Origin: Magnetospirillum sp. XM-1
GTDB taxonomy: Bacteria > Pseudomonadota > Alphaproteobacteria > Rhodospirillales > Magnetospirillaceae
Length of the DNA stretch: 64,000 nucleotides
NCBI RefSeq assembly: GCF_001511835.1
Contig: NZ_LN997848.1
Location: forward strand, 868,001 to 932,000
Direction: 5' to 3'
Shown: piece after piece, positions 26,487 to 35,256 of the stretch
Numbering within the stretch: the stretch's first letter is position 1
Layout: every line of letters begins with the position of its first letter
Position numbers and translations under genes: made by a program
Notes under the pieces: generated by a model
Seen by the model: only the letters and a program-made list of their open reading frames with translations
What the model was told of the DNA's origin: nothing
The model's database searches: none

Positions 26487-27551
26487 ATGAGCACTGTTTA
26501 CAGCAATCTGAAATTCCTGGGGTATCAGTCTCATATCGAGGCCGTTCGCCGCAGGGAGGTGGTGGCCCCGGTCCATATTCGGATCAAGCCGGTCAACCAC
26601 TGCAACCATAACTGCTGGTACTGCGCCTATCGCGTCGACAATCTGCAACTTGGCAACGATATCGATCTGCGCGATCGCATTCCCGAAGCCAAGCTGATGG
26701 AAATCGCCGGCGACATCGTTGAGATGGGTGTCAAGGCGGTTACCTTCTCCGGCGGGGGCGAGCCCCTCATCTACAAGGCACTGCCCGAGGTGGTCGAGCG
26801 TTTGGCGACCGGCGGCGTGCGGGTTGCCGCGCTGACCAACGGATCCAATCTGGCTGGGCGGATGGCGGAGGCTTTCGCCACGCATGGTACTTGGCTCCGG
26901 GTGTCCCTGGATGGCTGGGATGATGCCAGCTACTCAAAGTCCAGGGGAGTGCCGGAGGGTGCGTTCACCCGGCTGCTCGACAACATGCGCCGCTTTGTCG
27001 CTCTTGGGTCGCCCTGTCTGCTGGGGACCAGCTTCATCGTTGGTAAGGATAACGCCGCCCATCTCTACGACGTCTGTTCCATGCTGAAGGATGTCGGGGT
27101 CAACCACGTAAAAGTCGCTGCGGCTGTCGTGTCCAATGATGGGGCTGAAAACAACCGCTACCACGCGGACATTTCAGCAACGGTCTCGGCCCAGTTGGAG
27201 CGGGCCAAAATGCTTGGCGATGACCGCTTCCAGGTGGTGAACCATTACCACGAGACAGACGAACGTTTTGAGAAGGGATACGATACTTGTCCGTTCCTGA
27301 CGTTCCTGACAGTCATTGGTGCAGATAGCTGCGTTTACACTTGCCAGGACAAAGCCTATACCGAAAGCGGCATGTTGGGGTCGATTAAGGATCGTTCCTT
27401 CAAGGACTTCTGGTTCTCGGACGAGAACCGCGAGCGGATGTTCGCGCTCAACCCATCGGTCCATTGCAACCATCATTGTGTCGCTCATCTCAAGAACCTG
27501 GCATTGCTCGACTACATAAATCTGGCAGATGACCACCGAAACTTTGTCTGA
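26487..27551 (+). CDS. Radical SAM enzyme with SPASM-like C-terminus
   Basis: A 354-residue radical SAM protein. The cluster-binding CxxxCxxC is CNHNCWYC (C39, C43, C46), and SGGGEPL follows at the SAM-binding GGE position. The C-terminal part has CPFLTFLTVIGADSCVYTCQDKAY, a block with GSIKDRSFKDFWFS and then CNHHC, which looks like an auxiliary iron-sulfur cluster (SPASM/twitch) region. The gene follows a 124-base gap and lies 10 bases ahead of a methyltransferase. Radical SAM enzymes in polysaccharide loci catalyse dehydration, epimerisation or methylthio and amino modification of sugars or attached amino acids. No specific function is claimed. Confidence 0.8.
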   Translation: MSTVYSNLKFLGYQSHIEAVRRREVVAPVHIRIKPVNHCNHNCWYCAYRVDNLQLGNDIDLRDRIPEAKLMEIAGDIVEMGVKAVTFSGGGEPLIYKALPEVVERLATGGVRVAALTNGSNLAGRMAEAFATHGTWLRVSLDGWDDASYSKSRGVPEGAFTRLLDNMRRFVALGSPCLLGTSFIVGKDNAAHLYDVCSMLKDVGVNHVKVAAAVVSNDGAENNRYHADISATVSAQLERAKMLGDDRFQVVNHYHETDERFEKGYDTCPFLTFLTVIGADSCVYTCQDKAYTESGMLGSIKDRSFKDFWFSDENRERMFALNPSVHCNHHCVAHLKNLALLDYINLADDHRNFV

Positions 27552-27561
27552 GGGAGTTGGT

Positions 27562-28257
27562 ATGAGCAAGGGGCTGTACGTGTCCGAAGAGTTGGAGCGT
27601 CATATCGACGAGCTTTTTGATTCTACCATCGTCGAAATGGGGCCACGCTTTTCCAGCAATATCGTGGAAGACCCCAAGCGCCTCGGCTTTGTCCTCGCCA
27701 GATACAAATTCTGCTCCAAGATGTTGGCCGGCAAGGAGCGTGTTCTGGAGATCGGATGCGGCGAAGGGTTCGCCTTGCCTGTGGTTGCCGATACCGTTGG
27801 TCATGTTACGGCCATCGACATGGAGCCGCGACTGATCGAAGGTTGCCGCCGCCGCCTCCGCTTTCTGAAAAACGTGGACTTTCTGACGGTGGACTTTGCG
27901 TCATCCTATGTGGCCGAGCAGAAGTTTGACGCAGCCTATTCCATGGACGTTTTCGAGCATGTCCGGCCGGAATTGGAAAGCGTCTATCTGGATAATTTGG
28001 TCAACAATCTCAAGGATGACGGCGTGGCGATCATCGGTGTGCCGAACATCACCGCTGAAAAGTACGCATCCGAATCGTCGCGTATGGGCCATATCAACCT
28101 TAAGGACAGCGGGGCTCTTGTGGCTACAATGTCTCGCTATTTTGAAAATGTATTTTTGTTCGGTATGAACGACGAGACACTGCATACCGGCTATTCTCCC
28201 ATGGCGCATTATCTTATTGTTTTGTGCGCAGGAAAGAAAGCCAGAGCCATCCGCTGA
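27562..28257 (+). CDS. Class I SAM-dependent methyltransferase
   Basis: A 231-residue methyltransferase with motif I VLEIGCGEGFALP, the acidic loop AIDMEP and FDAAYSMDVFEHVRPE as the motif IV region. It uses ATG 27562 after a good GAGGGAG box; the extended frame overlaps the radical SAM gene. The fold is that of UbiE/COQ5-type small-molecule enzymes frequent in O-antigen loci. It is presumably co-transcribed with the radical SAM gene just upstream. The 261 bases after it (28258-28518) contain no gene that I can support. Confidence 0.8.
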   Translation: MSKGLYVSEELERHIDELFDSTIVEMGPRFSSNIVEDPKRLGFVLARYKFCSKMLAGKERVLEIGCGEGFALPVVADTVGHVTAIDMEPRLIEGCRRRLRFLKNVDFLTVDFASSYVAEQKFDAAYSMDVFEHVRPELESVYLDNLVNNLKDDGVAIIGVPNITAEKYASESSRMGHINLKDSGALVATMSRYFENVFLFGMNDETLHTGYSPMAHYLIVLCAGKKARAIR

Positions 28258-28518
28258 ACTACGTCCAAGGCCACCGTTGTTCCGCAGCCGTCCCCGGCTA
28301 CGTACACGCGCCCCTAAACACGGTATGGGTTGCCTGGATATTCCAGCCTATGTGCCGAATATTAGCCCAATGAAAACGAGAAGACCAATCTACCTTACGG
28401 ATAACTAATCTGCCAAAATTTCCGTACTCTGGAAGAGTGGCGATGGTTCCACGGCTTGGCGGGCCATGACGGCGATTTCGGCATTGTCGCGTTCGAGTGA
28501 TCGCCCTGGGGAGAAAGT

Positions 28519-29628
28519 ATGTCTATCACCGTTCCATTCCTCGACCTGCGTGTCGCCGATCAGGCCGAGCGTCAGGACCTGCTGGCCGCCGTCGATACGG
28601 TACTCCAGCATGGCCGTATCGTCCTTGGTCCCGAGGTGGCTCAATTTGAAGCCAGGCTGGCCTCGCGCATCGGTCGCGGCCATGCGGTCGGGGTCAATTC
28701 CGGCACCGACGCGCTGGTGCTGGCTATTCGCGCCATGGGATATGCTTCCGGCGATGAAATCATCACCACGCCCCTGTCGTTCATCGCTACGGCCAACGCG
28801 ATTGCCATCAATGGCTTGGAGCCGGTGTTCGCTGATATCGGCGAGGATCTCTGTCTCGACCCGTCCAGCATCGAAGCACTGATTACTCCGCGCACCCGCG
28901 CCATCATTCCCGTGCACTGGGCTGGTCGGGCATGCGACATGGATGCCATCATGGCTATTGCCAATCGCCACGGGCTGGACGTTATCGAGGATTGCGCCCA
29001 GGCCTTCGGTGCCACCTTCCGGGGGCGCTCTGTCGGTACCTTTGGGCGAGTCGGCTGCTTCAGCATGAATTGCATGAAGACCCTGGCCTCCCTGGGCGAG
29101 GCTGGTGCTGTCCTTACCGATGACGAGAATGTGGCCAAGCATCTGCGCGCTCTGCGCTACAACGGACTTGGCGAAGCCGGCACCTGCATCCAGGTCAGCC
29201 ATAACGGCCGCCTCGATACCGTCCAGGCGGCTATGCTGATGGTCCGTCTGGACCGCATTGACTCGGTCTTGGCCCGCCGCAACGCTGTCGCATCGTTTTA
29301 CGACCGTGCGCTGGCAGGCATCGTCGGGACGCCACCGCGCGACGAATTGCGTGCCGATGCATTCTACACCTACACCATTCTGACGCCCCGTCGCGACGAA
29401 CTGCAGGCGTTTCTTGCCGAGCGGGGTATTGAAAGCCGGGTTCAGCATCTGCCCCTGATGCCCGAACAGCCGGCCCATGCCCACCGCAAGGCGGCCTTCC
29501 CCAATGCTCGCCGTATGCTGTCCCTGTCGTTGTGCATTCCGGCCAGCGAAAAGGTCGACGATCAACAGATGCATTACGTCGCCGCCACGATCGGTGAGTT
29601 TTTCGGCAGGCGGCCGAATGCGGTCTAG
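28519..29628 (+). CDS. DegT/DnrJ/EryC1-family sugar aminotransferase
   Basis: A 369-residue PLP-dependent enzyme transferring an amino group to a keto nucleotide-sugar. GVNSGTDALVLAI, the IEDCAQAFGA strand and the Schiff-base lysine K187 in FSMNCMKTL are in the expected order, and the C-terminal LPLMPEQPAH holds the usual histidine region. The SxxxxKxLxxxGEGG region reads MNCMKTLASLGEAG, close to the family. A GGGAGAAAG box precedes ATG 28519. It lies 261 bases after the methyltransferase and 48 before the second TIGR04372-like gene. The keto-sugar could come from RmlB (positions 1-967) or another dehydratase; not decided by sequence. Confidence 0.88.
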   Translation: MSITVPFLDLRVADQAERQDLLAAVDTVLQHGRIVLGPEVAQFEARLASRIGRGHAVGVNSGTDALVLAIRAMGYASGDEIITTPLSFIATANAIAINGLEPVFADIGEDLCLDPSSIEALITPRTRAIIPVHWAGRACDMDAIMAIANRHGLDVIEDCAQAFGATFRGRSVGTFGRVGCFSMNCMKTLASLGEAGAVLTDDENVAKHLRALRYNGLGEAGTCIQVSHNGRLDTVQAAMLMVRLDRIDSVLARRNAVASFYDRALAGIVGTPPRDELRADAFYTYTILTPRRDELQAFLAERGIESRVQHLPLMPEQPAHAHRKAAFPNARRMLSLSLCIPASEKVDDQQMHYVAATIGEFFGRRPNAV

Positions 29629-29676
29629 GGCTGAAGTGCCGGTGGGGCGTGTCGGCTTGCCGCGGCGTGGGCCGAA

Positions 29677-30876
29677 ATGACGCGGAAACTCGCATATCTG
29701 TTGCGCCGGCTCCTCCAGCCGCTTCTGTCGGGGCTGGTGCTGCTGCTGATTGCGGTGTCCAGGCCGTTCTTCCGCCTTCATGTGTTCGAAGTGACCTCCA
29801 AGGCCCTCGGACACCTCATCATCCATATCGACTTCCACCTGCGGTGCAAGAGTCTCGGGAAGTACGACAAAAAGGACGTCTTTGTCTTTTTCTGTGGTCC
29901 ACCCGCCAACAACTACCTGGCGTCGCTGCTTGGGCGTCACGTCAACCTGATTACCAATCACACCGCCAACCGGTTGTTCAATCTGACGTCGGCGGCCATC
30001 CGGCGCGCAGGCGTCTACGACACTCAGATCGAGCGGGCGGGCTGGCATGCCTATCCCGAATATTCCCAGGGGCGCCACCATGTCCGCCTCGACCGATCCG
30101 AATTGGAGCGGGGAAAGGAGATGCTGGCCCGTCACGGCATTGGCCCTGACGACTGGTTCGTCACCATCCACGCGCGCGACCGTGGTTTTCACCATGCGGT
30201 CCAGCCGAACCGGGACAACACTTATCACGACTATCGCAACAGCGACATCAACAGATTTAACAAAGTCATAGACCATATTCTGGAACTTGGCGGACACGTT
30301 ATCAGGATGGGCGTACATGTGGAAGTCGAGCTAGACTACAAGCATGAGCGGGTTATTGACATGACGAAGTATCATGATGATTTTCTAGATCTTTATCTCT
30401 CATCGTGTTGTCGCTTTATGCTGCCCGGAAATTCCGGAATTTACTATCTACCCCACCTGTTTGACGTCCCATACGGCGTGCATAACATGAGCCCATTCGG
30501 CGGTTTTCCCATGAAGAGCGACGGGCTGTATATTCCGAAACTTCTGCGCAGGAAGGGCGAGGAGGCGAACGTCTCCTTTCGGGAGTTGCGGGAGATGGGG
30601 CTGATTAGCGGCAGCCGGCTGGTCCGCGGGGAACGGGGTCTTTACGTCTCGGAGACCTACGTGACCGCGGGCTTGGAATGGGTGGAGAACAGTGAGGATG
30701 AGCTTCTCGACCTGTGCCTGGATGTCCTGGACAGTATCGAGGGCCGCGGGATGCCGGCTGGTGCGCGCGAGGCACAGGAACTGTTCTCCAGAACGTATCT
30801 GGGCGATGATCCCTATATTGAGTACGCCGCTCCGTTGGCTCCGCGTTTCGCCCTGAAATATGCCGATCTGATGTGA
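29677..30876 (+). CDS. Putative glycosyltransferase, TIGR04372-like (paralogue 2)
   Basis: A 399-residue protein with an N-terminal hydrophobic helix (LLSGLVLLLIAVSRPFFRLH, about residues 15-35) suggesting inner-membrane association. It repeats the order seen in the gene at 25079: HARDRGFHH, a DYRNSDINRFNKVIDHI block, VIRMGVHV and a FMLPGNSGIYYLP segment. These are hallmarks of the TIGR04372 family, which carries putative glycosyltransferases. Base composition falls in the middle (about 30230-30480). The 38 bases between its stop and the small ORF at 30915 include an AGGAGA box. Substrate unknown. Confidence 0.65.
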   Translation: MTRKLAYLLRRLLQPLLSGLVLLLIAVSRPFFRLHVFEVTSKALGHLIIHIDFHLRCKSLGKYDKKDVFVFFCGPPANNYLASLLGRHVNLITNHTANRLFNLTSAAIRRAGVYDTQIERAGWHAYPEYSQGRHHVRLDRSELERGKEMLARHGIGPDDWFVTIHARDRGFHHAVQPNRDNTYHDYRNSDINRFNKVIDHILELGGHVIRMGVHVEVELDYKHERVIDMTKYHDDFLDLYLSSCCRFMLPGNSGIYYLPHLFDVPYGVHNMSPFGGFPMKSDGLYIPKLLRRKGEEANVSFRELREMGLISGSRLVRGERGLYVSETYVTAGLEWVENSEDELLDLCLDVLDSIEGRGMPAGAREAQELFSRTYLGDDPYIEYAAPLAPRFALKYADLM

Positions 30877-30914
30877 TCCGCGTGGATATGGGCGGCACGA
30901 GGAGATTGTCGAAC

Positions 30915-31013
30915 ATGATTCCGGGTGAATTGGCCACATACCAAGCCTACGGACTGAACGACATCGGTTCCGACAGCCGGGCATCCCGCGATTCTTCGGC
31001 GGGGCCCCAATGA
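30915..31013 (+). CDS. Possible 32-residue ORF coupled to the sulfotransferase gene
   Basis: A short ORF with ATG 30915, an AGGAGA box about ten bases ahead, and a TGA that overlaps the ATG of the sulfotransferase gene in an ATGA. The peptide starts MIPGELATYQAYG and is hydrophilic at the end. There is no family resemblance. Its spacing and overlap look like a translated leader or a trimmed gene rather than random sequence, but 33 codons can arise by chance. Confidence 0.3.
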   Translation: MIPGELATYQAYGLNDIGSDSRASRDSSAGPQ

Positions 31014-32497
31014 CCAATTCCTCGGCCTGGCCGCGCCTATCCGAATTGCCCGCGGTGCGCATGGTGTGTTTCGGCACCGGCAACGGCAGCGGCAGCAAGC
31101 TGTTCCAGGGGTTTCTCGACGGCCATCCCCAGGTCCTGATGATCCCCGGCTATCAGTTGATGTATCTCTATCCCCACTGGCATCAGTGGCGCAGCGATCT
31201 GGGCGAGAATTGGAGCTGGTCTGCGGCGGTGGATCTGCTTTGCTTGAAGCATGCGGCTCTTTTGGACTCGCGGCGGATCCCCGCGTCGGATGGCCTCACC
31301 ACCCTCGGACCCAACCAGGATCAGTTCATCCAGATCGACGAGGCACTGTTCCGCCGCTATCTGCTGCATCTGCTCGATGGCAGGCCCATGGAGCCAGGGA
31401 TCTTCCTGGTGGCGGTCCACTGGGCCTATGCCTTTGCCCGCGGCGAGGATCTGAGCAAAAAGCGGGTTCTAGTCTACCATCTCCATGTGCACGAATACAT
31501 CGCCATGCTGGCGGCGGATTTCCCCGACATGCTGAGTCTGGTCCTGGTGCGCGACCCTCGGTCCAACCTCACGGGAAGGTTCTGGAGCACGGTCAGGCTT
31601 GACCAGGAACGCTTGGATGCCACCGACGGCGTGGTCTATATGCGCCGGTTCTTTTTGTGCAACGTCTGGAACTACATGGTGGATAGTCTGGAACGCCTGC
31701 GCGGCCTGGACCTAGCCACGGTGCGGGCGATCCGTCATGAGGACATGGTTTTCGATCTCGACCGTCTGATGTGGTCCACCGCCCAATTTCTGGGGATCGA
31801 AGATGATCCCGTTCTGCGGACCTGCACGTTCGGCGGGCTGCTGTGGTGGGGCGACAAGATCTACGGCAAGAGGCTGTCCAACAAGCCCAACGCCAGCGTC
31901 GCTTCCACCCAGTGGATCGACAAGATCGATTCGGTCGACCGTGCCGTGCTGGACGGCGTCTTTCAGGGCTATATCGCGAAATATGGCTATGTTCCGGTTG
32001 CCGACCCTGAAACCGTCCGCGACCGCTGGCGCTTCATGGTCGCTGCGTTCAAGCCCATGAGTTATGAGCGTGAGGTGCTGCGCAAGTATCTGACAGCGGC
32101 GACATGGTCCGGTTTCCTGCGCTCCGCCTGGGATGAGGGCGTGGGGCGGCGCGAACTGATCGACTATGGCTTCAACGCTTATTACCGTCACAAGTGGTAC
32201 AACCAGGGCCTCGAACTGCATCGTCGGCGATGGTACAAGCGCTTTGTCTTGGCGGCCCAGCGACTTGCTCGGCGCCATTGGGTGCTGCGGCCGCTGTTGC
32301 CGGCGGCAGCGGTGGTGTATGTTGCGGTCAACCTCCTGCGCTACGTGGGGTCGGTCTGCGCGATGCCGGTCCTGATCATCCGCCGGGCATTGATCGCCAT
32401 TACCTTTTTCAGGCAGAATCTGGAGGGTACGGCGATCCTCCCCGACAACGTCATGGCCGATTTTCAGCGAATTGAAGCACCGGAAAAGGCCATTTGA
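31010..32497 (+). CDS. Sulfotransferase-like protein with membrane-associated C-terminus
   Basis: A 495-residue protein. The N-terminus has a P-loop-like 5'-phosphosulfate motif CFGTGNGSGSKLFQGFLDGHPQ (glycine/serine loop at 22-30), and RDPRSNLTGRFWS near residue 181 fits the 3'-phosphate motif (R181 and S185). These two elements in this order are the signature of PAPS-dependent sulfotransferases. The C-terminal part, after about residue 410, holds a basic/hydrophobic stretch with LLPAAAVVYVAVNLLRYVGS, a probable membrane segment. Enzymes for making PAPS lie at 10714 and 12979. The loop departs from GxPRSGTT, so the fold is inferred from pattern, not certain. Confidence 0.65.
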   Translation: MTNSSAWPRLSELPAVRMVCFGTGNGSGSKLFQGFLDGHPQVLMIPGYQLMYLYPHWHQWRSDLGENWSWSAAVDLLCLKHAALLDSRRIPASDGLTTLGPNQDQFIQIDEALFRRYLLHLLDGRPMEPGIFLVAVHWAYAFARGEDLSKKRVLVYHLHVHEYIAMLAADFPDMLSLVLVRDPRSNLTGRFWSTVRLDQERLDATDGVVYMRRFFLCNVWNYMVDSLERLRGLDLATVRAIRHEDMVFDLDRLMWSTAQFLGIEDDPVLRTCTFGGLLWWGDKIYGKRLSNKPNASVASTQWIDKIDSVDRAVLDGVFQGYIAKYGYVPVADPETVRDRWRFMVAAFKPMSYEREVLRKYLTAATWSGFLRSAWDEGVGRRELIDYGFNAYYRHKWYNQGLELHRRRWYKRFVLAAQRLARRHWVLRPLLPAAAVVYVAVNLLRYVGSVCAMPVLIIRRALIAITFFRQNLEGTAILPDNVMADFQRIEAPEKAI

Positions 32498-32615
32498 TGA
32501 AGATCGGTATTCGCCGATGACGTGAAGTTTTAAAAGGCCGGAATTTCGTCCATCAGGCTATTTCGCCCTCCGACGACATCCGCGGAACCCATTCACCGTC
32601 TGCTGGAAATACCAC

Positions 32616-33098
32616 ATGAAATCGAACGTGTTTTGCGACCAGTTGAAGCAATTGGGGTACGATTTTTTCACCGGGGTGCCCGATTCGACCATGAAGGGGA
32701 CGTTCCAGATTCTGGAAGCCGATCCCGACGTGGACTATGTGGTCTCGGTCAATGAGTCGCTGGCCTGCGGCATCGCCTTCGGGGCGGCCATGGCCGGTCG
32801 CAAGGTCTGCATGCTGATGCAGAACTCGGGTTTCGGCGAAGCCATCAATGCCCTGGCCTCGCTGTCCATGCTGTATGCCTCGCCGACCCTGATCGTTGTG
32901 GGGTGGCGTGGCCACGACGGCAAGGATGCCATCGAGCACCTGATCATGGGGCGCACGACCTTGCAGCTTATGGATACGCTCGGCCTGCCCTATGTGGTGG
33001 CCGAAGCCGAGACTTTCGCCGAAGACGTCGCCCGCGCCGCCGGCCTGGCGGCTGATCGGCCGGCGGCGTTGATCATTCGTCCGGGGATGATGAAGTGA
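32616..33098 (+). CDS. Phosphonopyruvate/sulfopyruvate decarboxylase, alpha-type (PYR domain) subunit
   Basis: A 160-residue thiamine-diphosphate enzyme half. TGVPDSTMKG at the N-terminus and VSVNESLACGIAFGAAMAG, with E47 as the thiamine-activating glutamate, match the first domain of phosphonopyruvate decarboxylase (Ppd) and of sulfopyruvate decarboxylase ComD. LMQNSGFGEAINALASL is the shared central motif. The next gene supplies the second domain, and the stop overlaps it. Ppd makes phosphonoacetaldehyde, the substrate wanted by the reductase at 17592; ComDE makes sulfoacetaldehyde. The phosphonate genes in this window tip the choice towards Ppd, without proof. Confidence 0.8.
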   Translation: MKSNVFCDQLKQLGYDFFTGVPDSTMKGTFQILEADPDVDYVVSVNESLACGIAFGAAMAGRKVCMLMQNSGFGEAINALASLSMLYASPTLIVVGWRGHDGKDAIEHLIMGRTTLQLMDTLGLPYVVAEAETFAEDVARAAGLAADRPAALIIRPGMMK

Positions 33099-33682
33099 TG
33101 ATGACCAGAGCCCAGGCCGTCGCGGCCGTCGCCGAAGCCTTCGCCGATCACGCCGTCATCGGCGCCAACGGCATGATATCGCGCGAATTGTTCACCGCTC
33201 ATGAGACGCCGCTCAACTTCTACATGGTCGGGTCCATGGGTCTGGCCGGGGCCATCGGCCTGGGCGTCGCCGAAGGGCGCCCCGAGGCCAAGGTGCTGGT
33301 GCTGGACGGTGACGGTAATGTGCTGATGCATATGGGGCTGCTGGCCATGGTTGGCGAGCGCCGTCCGGCGAACTTCACCCATGTCGTCCTCGACAACGAA
33401 GTCTACGGCTCCACAGGCGACCAGCGTTCCATCAGTGATCGTGTCGACCTTGCGGCTATGGCCGCCGCCGCCGGCTATGCCACCGTGCTGAGGGCCGGGG
33501 ACCGGGAGGGTCTGGATCGCGCCGTCGCCACCCTGTGTGGCGGCGCGCCCCGGCCGGCATTCCTGCTGGTCAAGGTGACCAAGGACGAGACCCATGGTAT
33601 CGGGCGGGTGACGCTGACGCCGGAACAGATGTTCGAGCGGTTGCGGATCAATTTGGCAAGTACCTTCGACAACGTTCGGTGA
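33098..33682 (+). CDS. Phosphonopyruvate/sulfopyruvate decarboxylase, beta-type (ThDP domain) subunit
   Basis: A 194-residue partner of the preceding gene. GDGNVLMHMGLLAMVG followed by the DNEVYGSTGDQ block is the GDG-(about 25)-N thiamine/metal motif of the second domain of Ppd and ComE, and GSMGLAGAIGLGVA precedes it. The ATG at 33098 overlaps the TGA of the alpha gene; GTG 33095 is an alternative. Ppd is usually one chain of about 380 residues, so this is either a split Ppd or a ComDE-like heteromer. A cupin gene follows 54 bases later. Confidence 0.82.
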   Translation: MMTRAQAVAAVAEAFADHAVIGANGMISRELFTAHETPLNFYMVGSMGLAGAIGLGVAEGRPEAKVLVLDGDGNVLMHMGLLAMVGERRPANFTHVVLDNEVYGSTGDQRSISDRVDLAAMAAAAGYATVLRAGDREGLDRAVATLCGGAPRPAFLLVKVTKDETHGIGRVTLTPEQMFERLRINLASTFDNVR

Positions 33683-33736
33683 CAAGGAGCTTTCCGTGTC
33701 GTCGTAGCCGACTCGCCCCAACGAAAAGTGAGTCCT

Positions 33737-34216
33737 ATGCCCGCCGTGATCTATAATACCGAGGATGTCGCGCTGGTCGGGCACGACATCCTCGAGACCT
33801 TGAAAGCCGAGGCGGTGAACGCCCCGCTGCGCCGCTCGCGTCTGTGCCTGCATCGCACGCCGGAGGACCCGCTGCATGAGATGGTCATCGCCTTTTGCCG
33901 TGACAGCTTCGTCCGGCCTCACCGCCACCTGACCAAGACCGAATCATTCCATGTGATCGAGGGCCGTATCCTGGTGGTGCTATTTGACGATGAAGGTCGT
34001 GTGACCCATCGCATTCCCATGGAACCGCCGGGCGGGGACAGTGCGTTTCTCTACCGGGTTGCGGCGCCCATCTGGCACATGTTGGTCCCGGAGACGGAAT
34101 TCGCGGTGATCCACGAAGTCACCAATGGTCCCTTCCGCGCCGAGGATGGTGACTTCGCACCCTGGTCGCCCGATGATCCCGGCGCCTTTCAAGCTTATCG
34201 GGCTTCCCTGTTCTGA
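33737..34216 (+). CDS. WbuC-like cupin protein
   Basis: A 159-residue small cupin. RPHRHLTKTESFHVIEGRILVVLFDDEG is a first cupin motif with the HxH...E pattern, and WHMLVPETEFAVIHE supplies the second histidine. The order and spacing fit the WbuC family of cupin-fold metalloproteins found in O-antigen loci, whose chemistry is unknown. ATG 33737 follows an AGTGAG box; a GTG nine bases earlier is possible. It lies between the decarboxylase and the legionaminic genes, with four bases to legB. Confidence 0.75.
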   Translation: MPAVIYNTEDVALVGHDILETLKAEAVNAPLRRSRLCLHRTPEDPLHEMVIAFCRDSFVRPHRHLTKTESFHVIEGRILVVLFDDEGRVTHRIPMEPPGGDSAFLYRVAAPIWHMLVPETEFAVIHEVTNGPFRAEDGDFAPWSPDDPGAFQAYRASLF

Positions 34217-34219
34217 CGG

Positions 34220-35239
34220 ATGAGTCCAATGCCACCGCTTAAGAAGATTCTGGTTACCGGGGCCGATGGCTTCATCGGCTCGCATCTGACCGAAGAACTG
34301 GTGCGGCGCGGCTATGACGTGCGCGCCTTCGCCCTTTATAATTCCTTCGGGTCCTGGGGCTGGCTGGATGCCGCGGAACCGGCGGTCAGGAATTCGCTCG
34401 ACGTCTTCCTGGGCGATATCCGCGATCCCCACGGGGTGCGCAAAGCCATGGAGGGCTGCGACGCAGTCTTGCATCTGGCGGCGCTGATCGCCATTCCCTA
34501 TTCCTATCACTCGCCCGCCACCTATGTGGAAACCAACGTCACCGGGACGCTGAACGTGGTTCAGGCGGCACGCGATCTGGGGGTTTCCCGGGTGGTGTGC
34601 ACCTCCACCAGCGAGGTCTACGGCACCGCCCGCTACGTGCCCATCGACGAGGACCATCCGCTGCAGGGGCAATCCCCCTATTCGGCCACCAAGATCGGCG
34701 CCGACCAGATGGCGTTGTCCTATCACCGCTCTTTCGCCACGCCGGTCACGGTGCTGCGGCCGTTCAACACTTACGGACCCCGCCAGTCGGCCCGGGCCGT
34801 CATCCCCACCATCATCACCCAGATCGCGGCCGGAGCCCGGACGCTCAAATTGGGGGCCCTGCATCCCACCCGCGATTTCTCCCATGTGGCCGATACGGCC
34901 GCGGGTTTCATCGCCATGCTGGATGCCCCGGAAGCGGTACTGGGCGAGGTGATCAATATCGGCTCGGGCTTCGAGATTTCCATCGGCGACACCGCCCGGC
35001 TGATCGCCGAGGTTATGGGCGCCCAGGTGGACATCACCTGCGACGACCAGCGCCTGCGGCCGGAAAAGAGCGAGGTGGAGCGCCTGTTCGCCGGTACGGA
35101 CAAGGCGGCCCGCCTGCTGGGCTGGCAGCCGGCCCATGGCGGACTGGAAGGCTTTCGCCGCGGACTGGCCGAAACCGTGCGCTGGTTCTCCGATCCGGCC
35201 AATCTGGCCCGCTATCGCGCCGACCGTTACACCATCTGA
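34220..35239 (+). CDS. legB: UDP-sugar 4,6-dehydratase, LegB-like
   Basis: A 339-residue extended SDR. GADGFIGSHL near residue 15, TSTSEVYG and YSATKIGAD, with a catalytic Y/K pair, and RPFNTYGPRQSARAVIPTII are typical of the LegB/FnlA-type 4,6-dehydratase family. The TSTSEVYG serine-glutamate and NTYGPRQS favour legionaminic-type dehydratases over RmlB. LegB turns the GDP- or UDP-GlcNAc precursor into the 4-keto-6-deoxy sugar of the legionaminic acid route. It is followed by legC, legG and legI in the canonical order. The identity is supported by context as much as sequence. Confidence 0.85.
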   Translation: MSPMPPLKKILVTGADGFIGSHLTEELVRRGYDVRAFALYNSFGSWGWLDAAEPAVRNSLDVFLGDIRDPHGVRKAMEGCDAVLHLAALIAIPYSYHSPATYVETNVTGTLNVVQAARDLGVSRVVCTSTSEVYGTARYVPIDEDHPLQGQSPYSATKIGADQMALSYHRSFATPVTVLRPFNTYGPRQSARAVIPTIITQIAAGARTLKLGALHPTRDFSHVADTAAGFIAMLDAPEAVLGEVINIGSGFEISIGDTARLIAEVMGAQVDITCDDQRLRPEKSEVERLFAGTDKAARLLGWQPAHGGLEGFRRGLAETVRWFSDPANLARYRADRYTI

Positions 35240-35256
35240 GCATCGGGGGATTTTCC

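Noticed and set aside
28258..28518. A gene in the 261-base gap before the aminotransferase
   Set aside because: The short frames here have no ribosome site or motif, and the start of the next gene has its own GGGAGAAAG box.
28405..30318. Minus-strand open frame of 637 codons
   Set aside because: It covers the DegT aminotransferase and TIGR04372-like genes on the other strand and has no recognisable domain.
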